From Neurospora tetrasperma FGSC 2508 (taxonomy: Eukaryota; Ascomycota; Sordariomycetes; Sordariales; Sordariaceae): a stretch of DNA of 64,000 nt. The position numbers were made by a program, and so were the translations under genes. The notes under the pieces are model-generated. The model saw only the letters and a list, made by a program, of their open reading frames with translations, did no database searches and had not been told where the DNA came from. The stretch is from contig NW_009799101.1 in assembly GCF_000213175.1 (NCBI RefSeq), forward strand, positions 4,171,955 to 4,235,954, read 5' to 3'. Shown piece by piece: positions 36,217 through 46,607 of the stretch. Every line of letters begins with the position of its first letter. The first letter of the stretch is position 1.

Positions 36217-39200
36217 GGCCTCTGCTGTTTCAAGATGACTAAGGTAGGTAGGTATATGAGGGCTACACGAGTCGGGGCTGGGCGGAGACGGCGGCGGGAT
36301 GTGGTCAGCTTTGGACAGGATGAAGGCCGGAAACCAACGGGGTCCGCCAGACCACCACCCGACCACTTGTTCTCCTTACTTTCCGAGTCGTCGGTGTGTG
36401 TCTCTCTCTCTCTCTCGTCACTCTTTCGGAATGTGGACGGCTCGGACGGCGACGAAGGTAGTGTCTAGTAGCCTCCGTTGGCGTGCCCTATGAGCGTCTG
36501 ACCCTATGCACACTGCAACAGCGAGCAGCAACTCGGCAGCGCCAAGGGTTCGGGGTTTGGTGGATCCGCGGCTATTCGAGGGGGGACCGGGAGGGAAAGG
36601 GAAGGGATTGACTGATGGACGGACACGGGCCCTGGATTTCCGTCGGGAAAGGGGTGGGTGAGAGAATAGTGTAAGTATGGTTAATATGGGGGGGGGGGAA
36701 TACCGATGCAAATCCGAAGGGAGGGCACTCCGAGGGATAAAAGAAGCCGAGAAAGCTTTTTTGTAGCAGAGTAGAACGAGGAGGGGTCCTTTGAGATGGA
36801 GTCCCGGTTCGGAATTGGCGGGATCTCTTGAGGGAGGCCCGGGGTCCAGTGTGGAATGGATTGGAACGTCGAGTGTTCAGTGGCGGACTCTGCTGGCGGC
36901 ATCCGCGACGATTCATTGGATGGCTAGCCGGCTTCTACCGTTGACGGGGCACGCCTAGTCTCAATAGTGGTGTTGTCCGATATGATTCTTGCGACACCTT
37001 TCCCAACAAATATTAGACTCTGGAAAAGTTCACTTCCTTGGCCAAACACCGAAATCGAATTCTTTAAAGTCTCAAGTCTCCCGTCTCTCATGCTAGGTAG
37101 CCCTACCGCGTACGTAGTGTAGTAGGTCCGAATAGGTTCGTACGCTGTCCCCTTAGGGGGTTAGTCTAACAGGGAGACAGGGTACAGTCTCTCGGGAACA
37201 GAGACGACCAAGCTTCCTGTGTGACATCATCTTGAGACCATTCGTCTGATGGTCCATACAAACCATACATGCTGTGTAGAGAGCGGTGGGAGAATTAGAG
37301 GTTATTCCAAGATTTTCTGAATATGCTGTACATCCGTTCATCCATCGGTGCGACGGGAATTGGCACGCATGAGTCGACATTTGCAATGTGTTGGTTGGCA
37401 CGCACATCGATAGTGTACATATGTGTCGGCGACCCGAGACTGTCCAATGGACCAATGGTAAGGTATGAGCGGCGAGTGGGTCAAAGTTAATGTATACAGT
37501 ACACTGTACTTGAGGCTGTAGCAGCGGAAGCATCCGTCCTCGAATGGACATTGCCCCAAGCCAGCCAACACTGGTGTCCATCAAAAGGGTGTTTCCCCGT
37601 GGGGGAATAACGTGCCTGTGAAAGGACCTTTGGGTGATGTATCACCGATGTGTCCATGAGTAGTCCATGAATAGTCTGGGATCAGTCCGGGATGAGTCCG
37701 GGATAAGTCACCGATATATCCATGACTTATCTCTAATTCATCCCAGCGAGGCCAGAATGAGCATGGCCGACAGCAACACCATCACCGGCACCAGCGTATG
37801 AGTTCCTCACATATGTCAGGCATATGTATGCATAGAGCATGCACCGCATATCTGAGAGCTGCCTGTGACTACCTAGAGGTATGTAGAGGTAATGTCACGT
37901 TCCTTACCTCTCTCATGTATCCCGCAGTCACTCATTTTCTGTAGTGCAGACGGGAATTAGCCCCGCCTTTTGGATCCTGGAGTGTCCCCATTCCACGCAC
38001 TTGCCAAGTGCTGACAGGGCACCGTGCTGCCTGGACCTTTGCGGGCCGTTCCTTCTTGACCGGCGCCAGGCAGCAGACCGGTTGGTTCTTGTTCCTCAAG
38101 ACAACCAGATCCTGGAACCTCTGATCATCCCTCGTTTACTCAGACGAAAAAAACTTCAAAGTCGTCGTCAGATTGATAGAACTGTTTAAACAGGACACGC
38201 CCGCTCTTTCGTCTCTCATGCCCTCGAACCTCACGTCTTCCATCTCTCGTCCGATCCTCCACCCCCCTCCCCACGACCCTGATTCAGCAGCGACCTGACC
38301 TGTCACTTTACTGTGGACTCCTCCTAGAGTAGGGCTGGCCATCCCCGGGCCTCCTGCAGGTTCTGCAAGTCAAAGCGATGGAAGGATGGGCGTCCAGTGG
38401 GTGCGGCATACAGCCATTTCCAAAATGGTCTCGTCGCATGCGAAAAAAAAAAAAAAAAGGCTACGAGCCTGCGACACCTGTGCGGCCACTGCGGCTACCC
38501 TTCACCACCACCAGTGATATCATCACCCATACCACCAGGGCCACTACCGCCGCGCTCTCTTGTACATCGGGCTGAATGTGACCAATTGCGCCGACAGCGG
38601 GCTTTTCGATCCTGTGGGCAGGTTCTTCCACCGGTTTGCGCTGATCTGGGAGCGTATCGAGCTGGATTGGGACTGTTTACCACTCGAATCACTTGACGGC
38701 TCGGCGCGATTCTATGGCCATCCACCGCGATTGATCGGTCCCTTCACTGTTTCCTGCAACCTAGGTACTCTCCAGATCAGACGAGGCTTTGTGCCCAGTT
38801 CCGGGCGTTGCCAATTATAGCCACAGCACGAAGCTCGCCAAGTTCGTTCGAAATGCTCAAAAGTGTGCACACACTTTGCACGAACAGGACCACCACCAAA
38901 AACCACCTTGGCCCGCTCGCGCGAACCGTGTCTTTGAACTCGATCAGCCCCCATCCCAAACCAGGTCGCCTTTCCCCGCTGCGACTGCTTGTCCCGACTT
39001 CGTGAAGCAAACAAGACTGGCGGCTATGGCCAAGGCCCATTCCATAACAATCGGTTAATCGAGGTCAAAAACTACAAGAGACCAACGCCGCAAAGATATA
39101 CTTGTCGTTCACCCCGACAACCGCAAAGCCTTGAAGCGCAAAGCCACAGTGGTGTTGTTTACTCCCGCACACTTATCGACCCTCACGCCCAAGACGCTCC

Positions 39201-39341
39201 CGCTTGGTAGAAGCTCGAGTCGGGAAATCAGGTATATCTCACAGTCGCCTTGTCTTCCTGTTCGGTGGTGGTCGCTTTTATCATGCCTTATCGCTAACCC
39301 GGTTGTATACTCTACTCCAGGCCCGATCTCCCACGGCACAA
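36217..39341. other. 3.1 kb intergenic region between the zinc-cluster factor gene and qde-1
   Basis: It holds the promoters and leaders of two divergent genes. I see an 11-bp phased tandem repeat (37642-37740), a palindrome around 37495-37508, and an A16 run (38443-38458). A pyrimidine-rich tract with a possible 3' splice site (TACTCCAG at about 39313-39320) lies 22 nt before the qde-1 ATG, so a 5' UTR intron is possible. No further gene can be supported. Confidence 0.5.
37642..37740. repeat. degenerate 11-bp tandem repeat, nine phased units
   Basis: Nine consecutive 11-bp units each start with TC. The central five are closest to each other (consensus TCCRKGAWNAG), for example TCCATGAGTAG, TCCGGGATGAG and TCCGGGATAAG. 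Units 1 and 7 (TCACCGATGTG and TCACCGATATA) resemble each other, as do units 2 and 8 (TCCATGAGTAG and TCCATGACTTA), which suggests a longer higher-order unit. It lies about 1.6 kb upstream of qde-1. Confidence 0.75.
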
Positions 39342-42300
39342 ATGAACCCTATTACTCCTAGGAAGAGGAATAGCCCCGTCGAGGAAATCATAAACCGGCT
39401 CAATAACGACTACAACCTGGGCATCCAGTGTGTCGCAGACACAACTCTCACCCCCCACCGCCGGAAGGAGCTGGCCGAGAGTGACGAGGATTTCGGTCGC
39501 CATGACAAGATCTACAGAGCCCTGAACTTTCTCTACTGGCGGAAGGATGACTCCCTGAACCAGGCAGAAGCCAACTTCTTCATCGAGGCCAAAGCTGCGA
39601 GCTCGAACTGGGTGCCCAAAGCCCACGCCGACCCTAATACCCTTCCGTGGTCCAAGGAACCTCCACGCGCCGCTACTGCGGGCCAACAATGGGCATTGCA
39701 GACTGTGTTGCTCGAGGTGCTTAATAGGTTTATGCCACCTCCCAACAACACGCCGGGTCGAACGTTTGGCAGAACTCTAAGCGGCCCAAGCGGCCTGAGC
39801 CGCCCAACCCCTACCAACACCAAACGTAACGATGAGCCTGCCAATGTCACTTTCGCTGATCCGCCCAAACGCTCGTTGGCTCGCTCTGCCACAGGTCCTC
39901 CTATTCACGGCGCGGCGATACCCTTAAAGTTTCCCGATCCAGTGAACACCGGTTCCAAACGACCATCTCTCGAGAGTGAGAATCTCAATCAGTGCACCAA
40001 GCGGGCTAAGGGCAAGCTGTCTGATAATGTTGCCGCTGCCGCCGCCCCGCCCGTGCCTATTGCGAGCGCTTTGGACAAGGTACCGACTCGACGACATGCC
40101 AATACGAGAGACCCTACGGCAACAGGTCAGGGACGGGCGGACCAGGGGGATTCTTTCGCTACATCCCAAGGCACTTCCTATGGTTCGAGTGTCTTCAGCG
40201 CTTGCCGTCACAATCAGAGCACTACCCAGAGTAGTTTTGAGGCTCCTCCTTCGCAACTCAGAGAGAAGCGGCCTGTGGATGCCACGGTCTTTGAGACTGG
40301 AAACTTGATTGAGTCTCCTAGCAAAGGAAGAACGACCAAGCCCCACATAGAGAACCAGCCCCTTTCATCGTCCTCCCAGGGTGAAACTTCGTTCAGCACT
40401 TACTATGAGTCGTTTCCAAGTTCCGGCGGTGAGGGCGCAATTCCCGAGCCGAGTCGCTCAAATGGACTGGCTCGGAGCGAAGAAAGCGCTCGATCTCAGG
40501 TTCAAGTTCATGCCCCGGTGGTTGCAGCTCGGCTGAGAGATATTTGGCCGAAATTTCCCAAATGGCTACACGAAGCTCCTCTCGCTGTTGCATGGGAAGT
40601 TATCAGACTCTTTATGCACTGCAAAGTAGACTTGGAAGACGAGAGCCTGGGCCTAAAGTACGACCCTTCCTGGTCTACCGCGCGCGATGTCACAGATATC
40701 TGGAAAACTCTCTACCGGCTTGACGCTTTCCGTGGTAAACCCTTCCCAGAGAAGCCGCCCAACGACGTGTTCGCTACCGCAATGACGGGCAACTTTGAGA
40801 GCAAAGGTAGTGCCGTTGTTCTTTCTGCTATTCTAGACTACAATCCGGACAACTCGCCTACTGCGCCCCTTTACCTTGTGAAGCTGAAACCGCTCATGTT
40901 CGAGCAGGGCTGTCGACTCACCCGTCGGTTCGGTCCTGATAGGTTTTTCGAGATCCTTATACCGTCGCCTACGAGCACCAGCCCAAGTGTACCGCCGGTG
41001 GTTAGCAAACAACCAGGTGCAGTCGAAGAAGTCATCCAGTGGCTCACAATGGGGCCGCATTCCCTTGTAGGCCGCCAGTGGCGCGCTTTCTTCGCCAAAG
41101 ATGCCGGATACAGGAAACCTCTCAGGGAGTTCCAGCTCCGCGCCGAGGATCCGAAACCCATCATCAAAGAGAGAGTCCACTTCTTTGCTGAGACCGGCAT
41201 TACGTTCCGACCTGATGTGTTCAAGACGAGATCTGTCGTTCCGGCAGAGGAACCTGTAGAGCAACGGACCGAGTTCAAAGTTAGTCAAATGCTGGACTGG
41301 CTACTGCAACTCGACAACAACACTTGGCAGCCGCACCTGAAGTTGTTCTCCCGTATCCAGCTCGGTCTGAGTAAGACGTACGCCATTATGACGTTGGAGC
41401 CTCACCAGATCAGACACCACAAGACAGATCTCCTCTCACCTTCAGGCACTGGTGAAGTGATGAATGACGGTGTAGGCCGCATGTCGCGAAGCGTGGCCAA
41501 GAGGATACGCGATGTTCTCGGTTTGGGTGATGTGCCCTCTGCTGTGCAAGGGCGGTTTGGTTCGGCCAAGGGAATGTGGGTTATCGACGTTGACGACACG
41601 GGCGATGAGGATTGGATCGAGACATACCCGTCCCAGCGCAAGTGGGAATGCGACTTTGTTGATAAACATCAACGTACCCTCGAAGTCCGGAGCGTGGCTT
41701 CTGAACTGAAGTCAGCTGGTCTCAACCTGCAGCTGTTACCTGTCCTGGAAGATAGGGCCAGGGACAAGGTAAAGATGCGCCAGGCAATCGGTGACCGTCT
41801 TATCAACGATTTGCAACGACAGTTCAGCGAGCAAAAGCATGCTTTGAATCGCCCGGTGGAATTTCGCCAATGGGTCTACGAGAGTTATTCCAGTCGCGCA
41901 ACTCGAGTCAGCCACGGCCGCGTGCCTTTTCTTGCTGGGCTACCTGACAGTCAAGAAGAGACACTGAACTTCTTGATGAACAGTGGGTTCGATCCCAAGA
42001 AGCAAAAGTACTTGCAAGACATCGCCTGGGATCTTCAAAAGCGGAAATGTGACACCTTGAAGTCCAAGTTGAACATCCGTGTCGGTCGATCAGCATACAT
42101 CTACATGATTGCCGATTTCTGGGGTGTGCTTGAGGAAAATGAAGTTCATGTCGGATTCTCCTCAAAGTTCAGAGACGAGGAGGAGTCTTTCACGCTCCTA
42201 TCGGACTGTGATGTCCTCGTGGCGCGATCCCCAGCTCATTTCCCTAGTGATATCCAACGGGTTCGAGCAGTCTTCAAGCCAGAGCTTCACAGTCTCAAGG

Positions 42301-43550
42301 ATGTGATCATCTTCTCTACTAAAGGAGATGTACCGCTTGCTAAGAAGCTATCTGGTGGAGACTACGACGGTGATATGGCCTGGGTCTGCTGGGATCCGGC
42401 GATCGTTGATGGTTTCGTCAATGCGGAAATGCCTCTGGAGCCCGACCTGTCTAGGTACCTAAAGAAGGACAAAACGACCTTCAAACAGCTTATGGCCTCA
42501 CACGGCACGGGCTCAGCGGCCAAAGAGCAGACTACATACGATATGATCCAGAAGAGCTTCCATTTCGCCCTGCAGCCCAACTTCTTGGGCATGTGCACTA
42601 ACTACAAAGAAAGGCTCTGTTACATCAACAACAGTGTGTCTAACAAGCCGGCCATCATTCTTAGTTCACTGGTGGGAAACCTCGTCGATCAGAGCAAGCA
42701 AGGTATTGTCTTTAACGAAGCAAGCTGGGCTCAATTGCGTAGGGAACTGCTTGGCGGTGCATTGTCTCTTCCTGACCCAATGTACAAGAGCGACAGTTGG
42801 CTCGGGCGCGGAGAGCCTACCCACATTATTGACTACCTGAAATTCTCCATCGCCAGGCCTGCGATTGACAAGGAACTGGAAGCCTTCCACAATGCCATGA
42901 AAGCGGCCAAGGATACAGAAGATGGTGCTCACTTTTGGGATCCGGATCTCGCTTCCTACTACACGTTCTTCAAGGAAATTAGCGACAAGTCGCGATCGTC
43001 CGCACAGCTATTCACGACTCTGAAGAACCGTATCGGCGAAGTCGAGAAAGAATATGGCAGGTTGGTCAAAAACAAGGAGATGAGAGACAGCAAGGACCCC
43101 TACCCTGTTCGCGTCAACCAGGTTTATGAAAAATGGTGCGCCATCACGCCCGAGGCCATGGACAAATCCGGAGCCAACTATGATTCTAAGGTGATCAGGT
43201 TGCTGGAGCTTTCCTTCCTCGCGGACCGCGAAATGAATACATGGGCATTGCTGAGGGCTAGCACGGCTTTCAAGCTGTACTACCACAAGAGCCCCAAGTT
43301 CGTCTGGCAGATGGCGGGCAGACAGCTCGCGTACATTAAGGCGCAGATGACGAGCAGACCCGGTGAAGGCGCCCCGGCGTTGATGACCGCGTTCATGTAT
43401 GCGGGCTTGATGCCGGATAAGAAGTTTACGAAGCAGTATGTGGCCAGGCTGGAGGGCGATGGATCGGAGTACCCTGATCCGGAGGACTATGAAGTGCTGG
43501 GCGATGATGATTTTGATGGAATTGGTTTCACAGGGAATGGCGATTATTAG
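39342..43550 (+). CDS. qde-1: QDE-1, RNA-/DNA-dependent RNA polymerase of quelling
   Basis: Single exon, 1402 residues from the ATG at 39342; the frame is open 46 codons further upstream, but MNPITPRKRN is the recognised start. QDE-1 is the cellular RNA-dependent RNA polymerase that makes aberrant and double-stranded RNA for transgene silencing (quelling) in N. crassa, feeding Dicer and the Argonaute QDE-2, and it is also needed for damage-induced qiRNA. The N-terminal 370 residues are low-complexity Ser/Pro-rich. The rest forms the double-psi beta-barrel polymerase fold. The catalytic loop SGGDYDGDMAW places Asp1007, Asp1009 and Asp1011 exactly where the metal-binding aspartates are known. 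No disruption is seen, so it should be active. The C-terminus is acidic (EDYEVLGDDDFDG). Confidence 0.97.
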   Translation: MNPITPRKRNSPVEEIINRLNNDYNLGIQCVADTTLTPHRRKELAESDEDFGRHDKIYRALNFLYWRKDDSLNQAEANFFIEAKAASSNWVPKAHADPNTLPWSKEPPRAATAGQQWALQTVLLEVLNRFMPPPNNTPGRTFGRTLSGPSGLSRPTPTNTKRNDEPANVTFADPPKRSLARSATGPPIHGAAIPLKFPDPVNTGSKRPSLESENLNQCTKRAKGKLSDNVAAAAAPPVPIASALDKVPTRRHANTRDPTATGQGRADQGDSFATSQGTSYGSSVFSACRHNQSTTQSSFEAPPSQLREKRPVDATVFETGNLIESPSKGRTTKPHIENQPLSSSSQGETSFSTYYESFPSSGGEGAIPEPSRSNGLARSEESARSQVQVHAPVVAARLRDIWPKFPKWLHEAPLAVAWEVIRLFMHCKVDLEDESLGLKYDPSWSTARDVTDIWKTLYRLDAFRGKPFPEKPPNDVFATAMTGNFESKGSAVVLSAILDYNPDNSPTAPLYLVKLKPLMFEQGCRLTRRFGPDRFFEILIPSPTSTSPSVPPVVSKQPGAVEEVIQWLTMGPHSLVGRQWRAFFAKDAGYRKPLREFQLRAEDPKPIIKERVHFFAETGITFRPDVFKTRSVVPAEEPVEQRTEFKVSQMLDWLLQLDNNTWQPHLKLFSRIQLGLSKTYAIMTLEPHQIRHHKTDLLSPSGTGEVMNDGVGRMSRSVAKRIRDVLGLGDVPSAVQGRFGSAKGMWVIDVDDTGDEDWIETYPSQRKWECDFVDKHQRTLEVRSVASELKSAGLNLQLLPVLEDRARDKVKMRQAIGDRLINDLQRQFSEQKHALNRPVEFRQWVYESYSSRATRVSHGRVPFLAGLPDSQEETLNFLMNSGFDPKKQKYLQDIAWDLQKRKCDTLKSKLNIRVGRSAYIYMIADFWGVLEENEVHVGFSSKFRDEEESFTLLSDCDVLVARSPAHFPSDIQRVRAVFKPELHSLKDVIIFSTKGDVPLAKKLSGGDYDGDMAWVCWDPAIVDGFVNAEMPLEPDLSRYLKKDKTTFKQLMASHGTGSAAKEQTTYDMIQKSFHFALQPNFLGMCTNYKERLCYINNSVSNKPAIILSSLVGNLVDQSKQGIVFNEASWAQLRRELLGGALSLPDPMYKSDSWLGRGEPTHIIDYLKFSIARPAIDKELEAFHNAMKAAKDTEDGAHFWDPDLASYYTFFKEISDKSRSSAQLFTTLKNRIGEVEKEYGRLVKNKEMRDSKDPYPVRVNQVYEKWCAITPEAMDKSGANYDSKVIRLLELSFLADREMNTWALLRASTAFKLYYHKSPKFVWQMAGRQLAYIKAQMTSRPGEGAPALMTAFMYAGLMPDKKFTKQYVARLEGDGSEYPDPEDYEVLGDDDFDGIGFTGNGDY

Positions 43551-44428
43551 TCGGGTTGCTTGGAGGGGGCCGTTGCATCCTTATTCTTCCGATTTTCCGA
43601 GTCTTTGGTGCTGGGAATGGGAATTTTCTGACCATGTTCCTTCCCTATAGGTGAGTGCTCATTTTATGGATTCCAATTTTGGAGTTTTCTTACGGCTTTG
43701 AGATCTGCCTGAGCAAGCGAGGCGTGGGACATTTAGTTGGTCGCTAGAACATAAAACAAAAATGGGAGATGATATTATTCTTCGTGGCGTGATAATACTG
43801 AGATATTTGGGTGCTGTGCTTTGTATACATGTCGCGGATGTTCTTTCCTACTTGTTGCCCATGAAGCAGATTTGGTCGAAATTTCAAACAATAGTAAGCA
43901 ACCTTGAGGAAACTATCGATCTCGATACAGACGCTTAAATAGCGTCCTCGCTCCCTTGGCCTCCGACATCCATCCTAGGTGGAGCATCCGGGATCTCCTA
44001 GACTCCTTTCAGACCTGTCCAAGTGAGATATAGTGCGAAGCAGTTGGTGTTACACTTTGGTATTACATCAACAAGACAATTTGAGATAGACTCATTCCCT
44101 CCGGTTTTCTTCCGATTGCGACTCTATTTGATGATTTTTTTCATCTACCCCTGACAAGAACAAGTCTGGCAAATCTTTCTTGCTGAATGAATGTAGGCTC
44201 TTTGAGATTCCGAGGTTTGGATCTTAAAACCTTTGATCTTTTGTTCTTTTGCCTTTTCGTCGAGTTGGAGAATATGTCAACTCTAACTGATCACATCCGA
44301 AGCAACAACAACAACTATCAGGTTTAACCTCGGTACTACTTGCAACAGACCGAGTGACCTCATAACTCGTGAACAAAAAAATCCTATACACGTCCAGAGA
44401 TACATAACATACCTACACAAGAACCACA
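43551..44428. other. intergenic region downstream of qde-1
   Basis: It carries the qde-1 3' UTR and the promoter of the next gene in the same direction. AT-rich, with no coding frame or RNA gene seen. Confidence 0.5.
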
Positions 44429-45107
44429 ATGAAGTTCAAAGAGTTTCTCGCCCGCCGATCCACCCACAGCATGAACCCCGAGTTTATGAGCGACGAGTAC
44501 AACATGAATCGCCGACGGTCATTTGGTCGAGGAGGAGCAGGGAATATCCGTATGTGTCCTGTTTCTCCTCCTGTTTCTTATTTATTTATTTATTTTTTTT
44601 TTTTTTCCCCTTTTTCCTCCTCAATTCTTCCCTCCCCGTGCCCGCTGTTCGATAACTGACACCAAGTCAATAGGTTCCCGAGAAGAAGCTGTAACTCTCC
44701 CTCCCATTTCCATTTCCACGTCCATCCACGAATCTCCTCGTGATCATCACCATCATCGTCCAATGGGTTCCGGTAGTGAAGAAAGCGGAAGCAACTCAGA
44801 CGACACGGAAACAACGGAATCAGCCCGGAGTAATGGTTCCGAAAATGACTCTCACCGTCCAACAAGTCCATATCAGTTTCACTACCGGTATCATTATCGG
44901 CATTATCGACCTGGTCATTTTAGTGGCGGCAGTAGCAGTAGTGGCGGCAGCAGTAGTGCATGGAGCTCCATGTCTGTTTCCTCGTCTACGGGTATGCGTG
45001 AGTCTGTGGTTTTGTCGGGTGGTAGAGGTAGGTTGTTGAGTGGGATGAGGCAGGTGTTGAGCGGTGGGCATGGACATGGACATAAATATGGGCAGTCACC
45101 ACGATAG
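44429..45107 (+). CDS. small GRGGAGN-motif (DUF3602-like) protein
   Basis: Two exons, 44429-44549 and 44674-45107, joined in phase 1 across a 124-nt intron, giving 184 residues. The ATG has a good context (CACAATGA). The N-terminal part ends exon 1 with SFGRGGAGNI, a motif seen repeated in fungal DUF3602 proteins, small polar proteins without known activity. The remainder is Ser/His/Gly/Arg-rich (SGGSSSSGG, a YRYHYRHYR stretch) and ends in a His/Gly-rich segment (GGHGHGHKYG). It is likely disordered; no catalytic motif is seen. Only one copy of the motif is present, so membership is tentative. The intron has a long T-rich stretch near its 5' half. Confidence 0.7.
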
Positions 45108-45154
45108 AGGAGAGGAGGAAGAGGAGGGAAGGTTAATGAGTTTATGGGGAAGAC

Positions 45155-45173
45155 AAAAAAAAAAAAAAAAAAA
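45155..45173. repeat. A19 homopolymer
   Basis: Nineteen A just downstream of the small GRGGAGN-motif gene. It lies in the likely 3' UTR but is encoded in the genome. Confidence 0.85.
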
Positions 45174-45686
45174 CGGGCGTGGATTTGAATTTGTCTGATT
45201 ATGGGCGGACGAACGGATTCTTGCTGGGTAGTGGTCTTGGTGTAGGCGTTGGGTTGAAAAACTAAAAGGGAAGTACTTGGTTAGGATGTGTTGGGTTGAA
45301 ATAGAGACAAGAGTAAATATGGCAAAACAGGAATGGAAGGGAATGAAATATCTTGGTAGGTTGGTGGGAAGCAAAAGCTGCGTTTTTGTGGGTGATGGGT
45401 GGTTGGAATATAATGGCAGGAAAGGAACAGACGGTCATCAATAAAAGTTTCATGCTTTGATTAAAGTTTTGAGTAGAATGCGGATAGCCAACACTTTATC
45501 TTCATAATGCGTAATTTCCCAGTTTCATGATAATGCGTTGAAGACGGTATGCTGGAAAGTTTAAGTGGAAATGATGGGAGCGGCGAGGGGGATGTCCGTC
45601 GGCGGCATGACTCATTTTCTCCACAACTATTTGTCCCAATATAAGCGCTTGCTTTGGCGCAATGTTACAACAACAGCTTCAAGGGC

Positions 45687-45758
45687 GGCTCTGTGGTGTA
45701 GTGGTAGCATACTTGCTTTGGGTGCAAGTGGTCCCAGGTTCGAACCCTGGCTGAGCCC
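45687..45758 (+). tRNA. tRNA-Pro (anticodon TGG), no intron
   Basis: A 72-nt cloverleaf. The acceptor stem GGCTCTG/CTGAGCC has one internal mismatch, with a C discriminator as in fungal tRNA-Pro. D arm sequence TGGTGTAGTGGTAGCA (box A), anticodon stem CTTGC/GCAAG around the loop TTTGGGT (anticodon TGG), and T arm CCAGG-TTCGAAC-CCTGG (box B). A T5 run at 45771-45775 and a longer T tract after it should terminate polymerase III. Confidence 0.94.
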
Positions 45759-46607
45759 TTCTAGCAATTCTTTTTCTCTTTTTTTTGCTTTTGTTCTGCT
45801 TGTTATGGTTTGAGAGTGGATGCCGCTTGCTTTTTTCGCTGCGGCTTGTGCGCGGGCCTACCGGTGATCTGCCCGATGTCGGGACCCGCGGTGGGGAGTC
45901 TTGCATTGCAGCGGGCAACCATCAACACAACATCGTCAAGACAAAACACCTTCTTCAACAAAACTCAACTTTTTGTGAGTGTCGGAGAGACGATGGTTTT
46001 GTCCAGTCAATATACACCTGTTTTGCAGCATTGGAAAGCTGTTGGTTCAACATGTTCCGCGACTGCGCCTCACCTCCAACTCCAGCTCCAGCGTCCGCAC
46101 GTTGGACTGTTGGTTATGTCGATGCCATTCGAGTGTAAACTGACCCTTGATTACGGAACGCGGTATGTTAGGGAGGGGTATTGTGAAGATCAAGATTGAA
46201 AATGAATCCCGGAACTCCCCATTCCGATACATCCCATAGACGACGTCTAAACTAAATCCAAAAGAAAATTGCGGAACAGACGACGATCATGCTTCCTAGT
46301 CCTCCCTTGAACACGGTACTTTCGTTCACAATGGCATTTGCTTCCTGTTCATCAATGTCTCAGATCACAGCTGGGTACTTGAACCATGGAAAAGGAGAGC
46401 AACATTCCGGTGACCTGCCAACGGGATGGAATTCGCATACCTTTGCACCATGCCTCGCTCGTGGGGAGCTCCAAGAGCTATGATGGCGTGGGACTGGAAG
46501 CCAACTGAGAGCGAATGGGTATTTCTACCAATGGTTCCCCATGTATATCCTCACTTTGTTTTTCTTTTTCAGCCTGTTGCGCCGAGTCGCTACATCAGAG
46601 ATACAAA
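45759..46607. other. intergenic region between the tRNA-Pro and the protease gene
   Basis: It includes the tRNA terminator and the protease promoter. A pyrimidine tract and AG (about 46555-46572) precede the protease ATG, so a 5' UTR intron is possible. No gene is seen. Confidence 0.45.

Noticed and set aside
37642-37740. CRISPR-like array
   Set aside because: Units are contiguous 11-mers without spacers, and the organism is a fungus.
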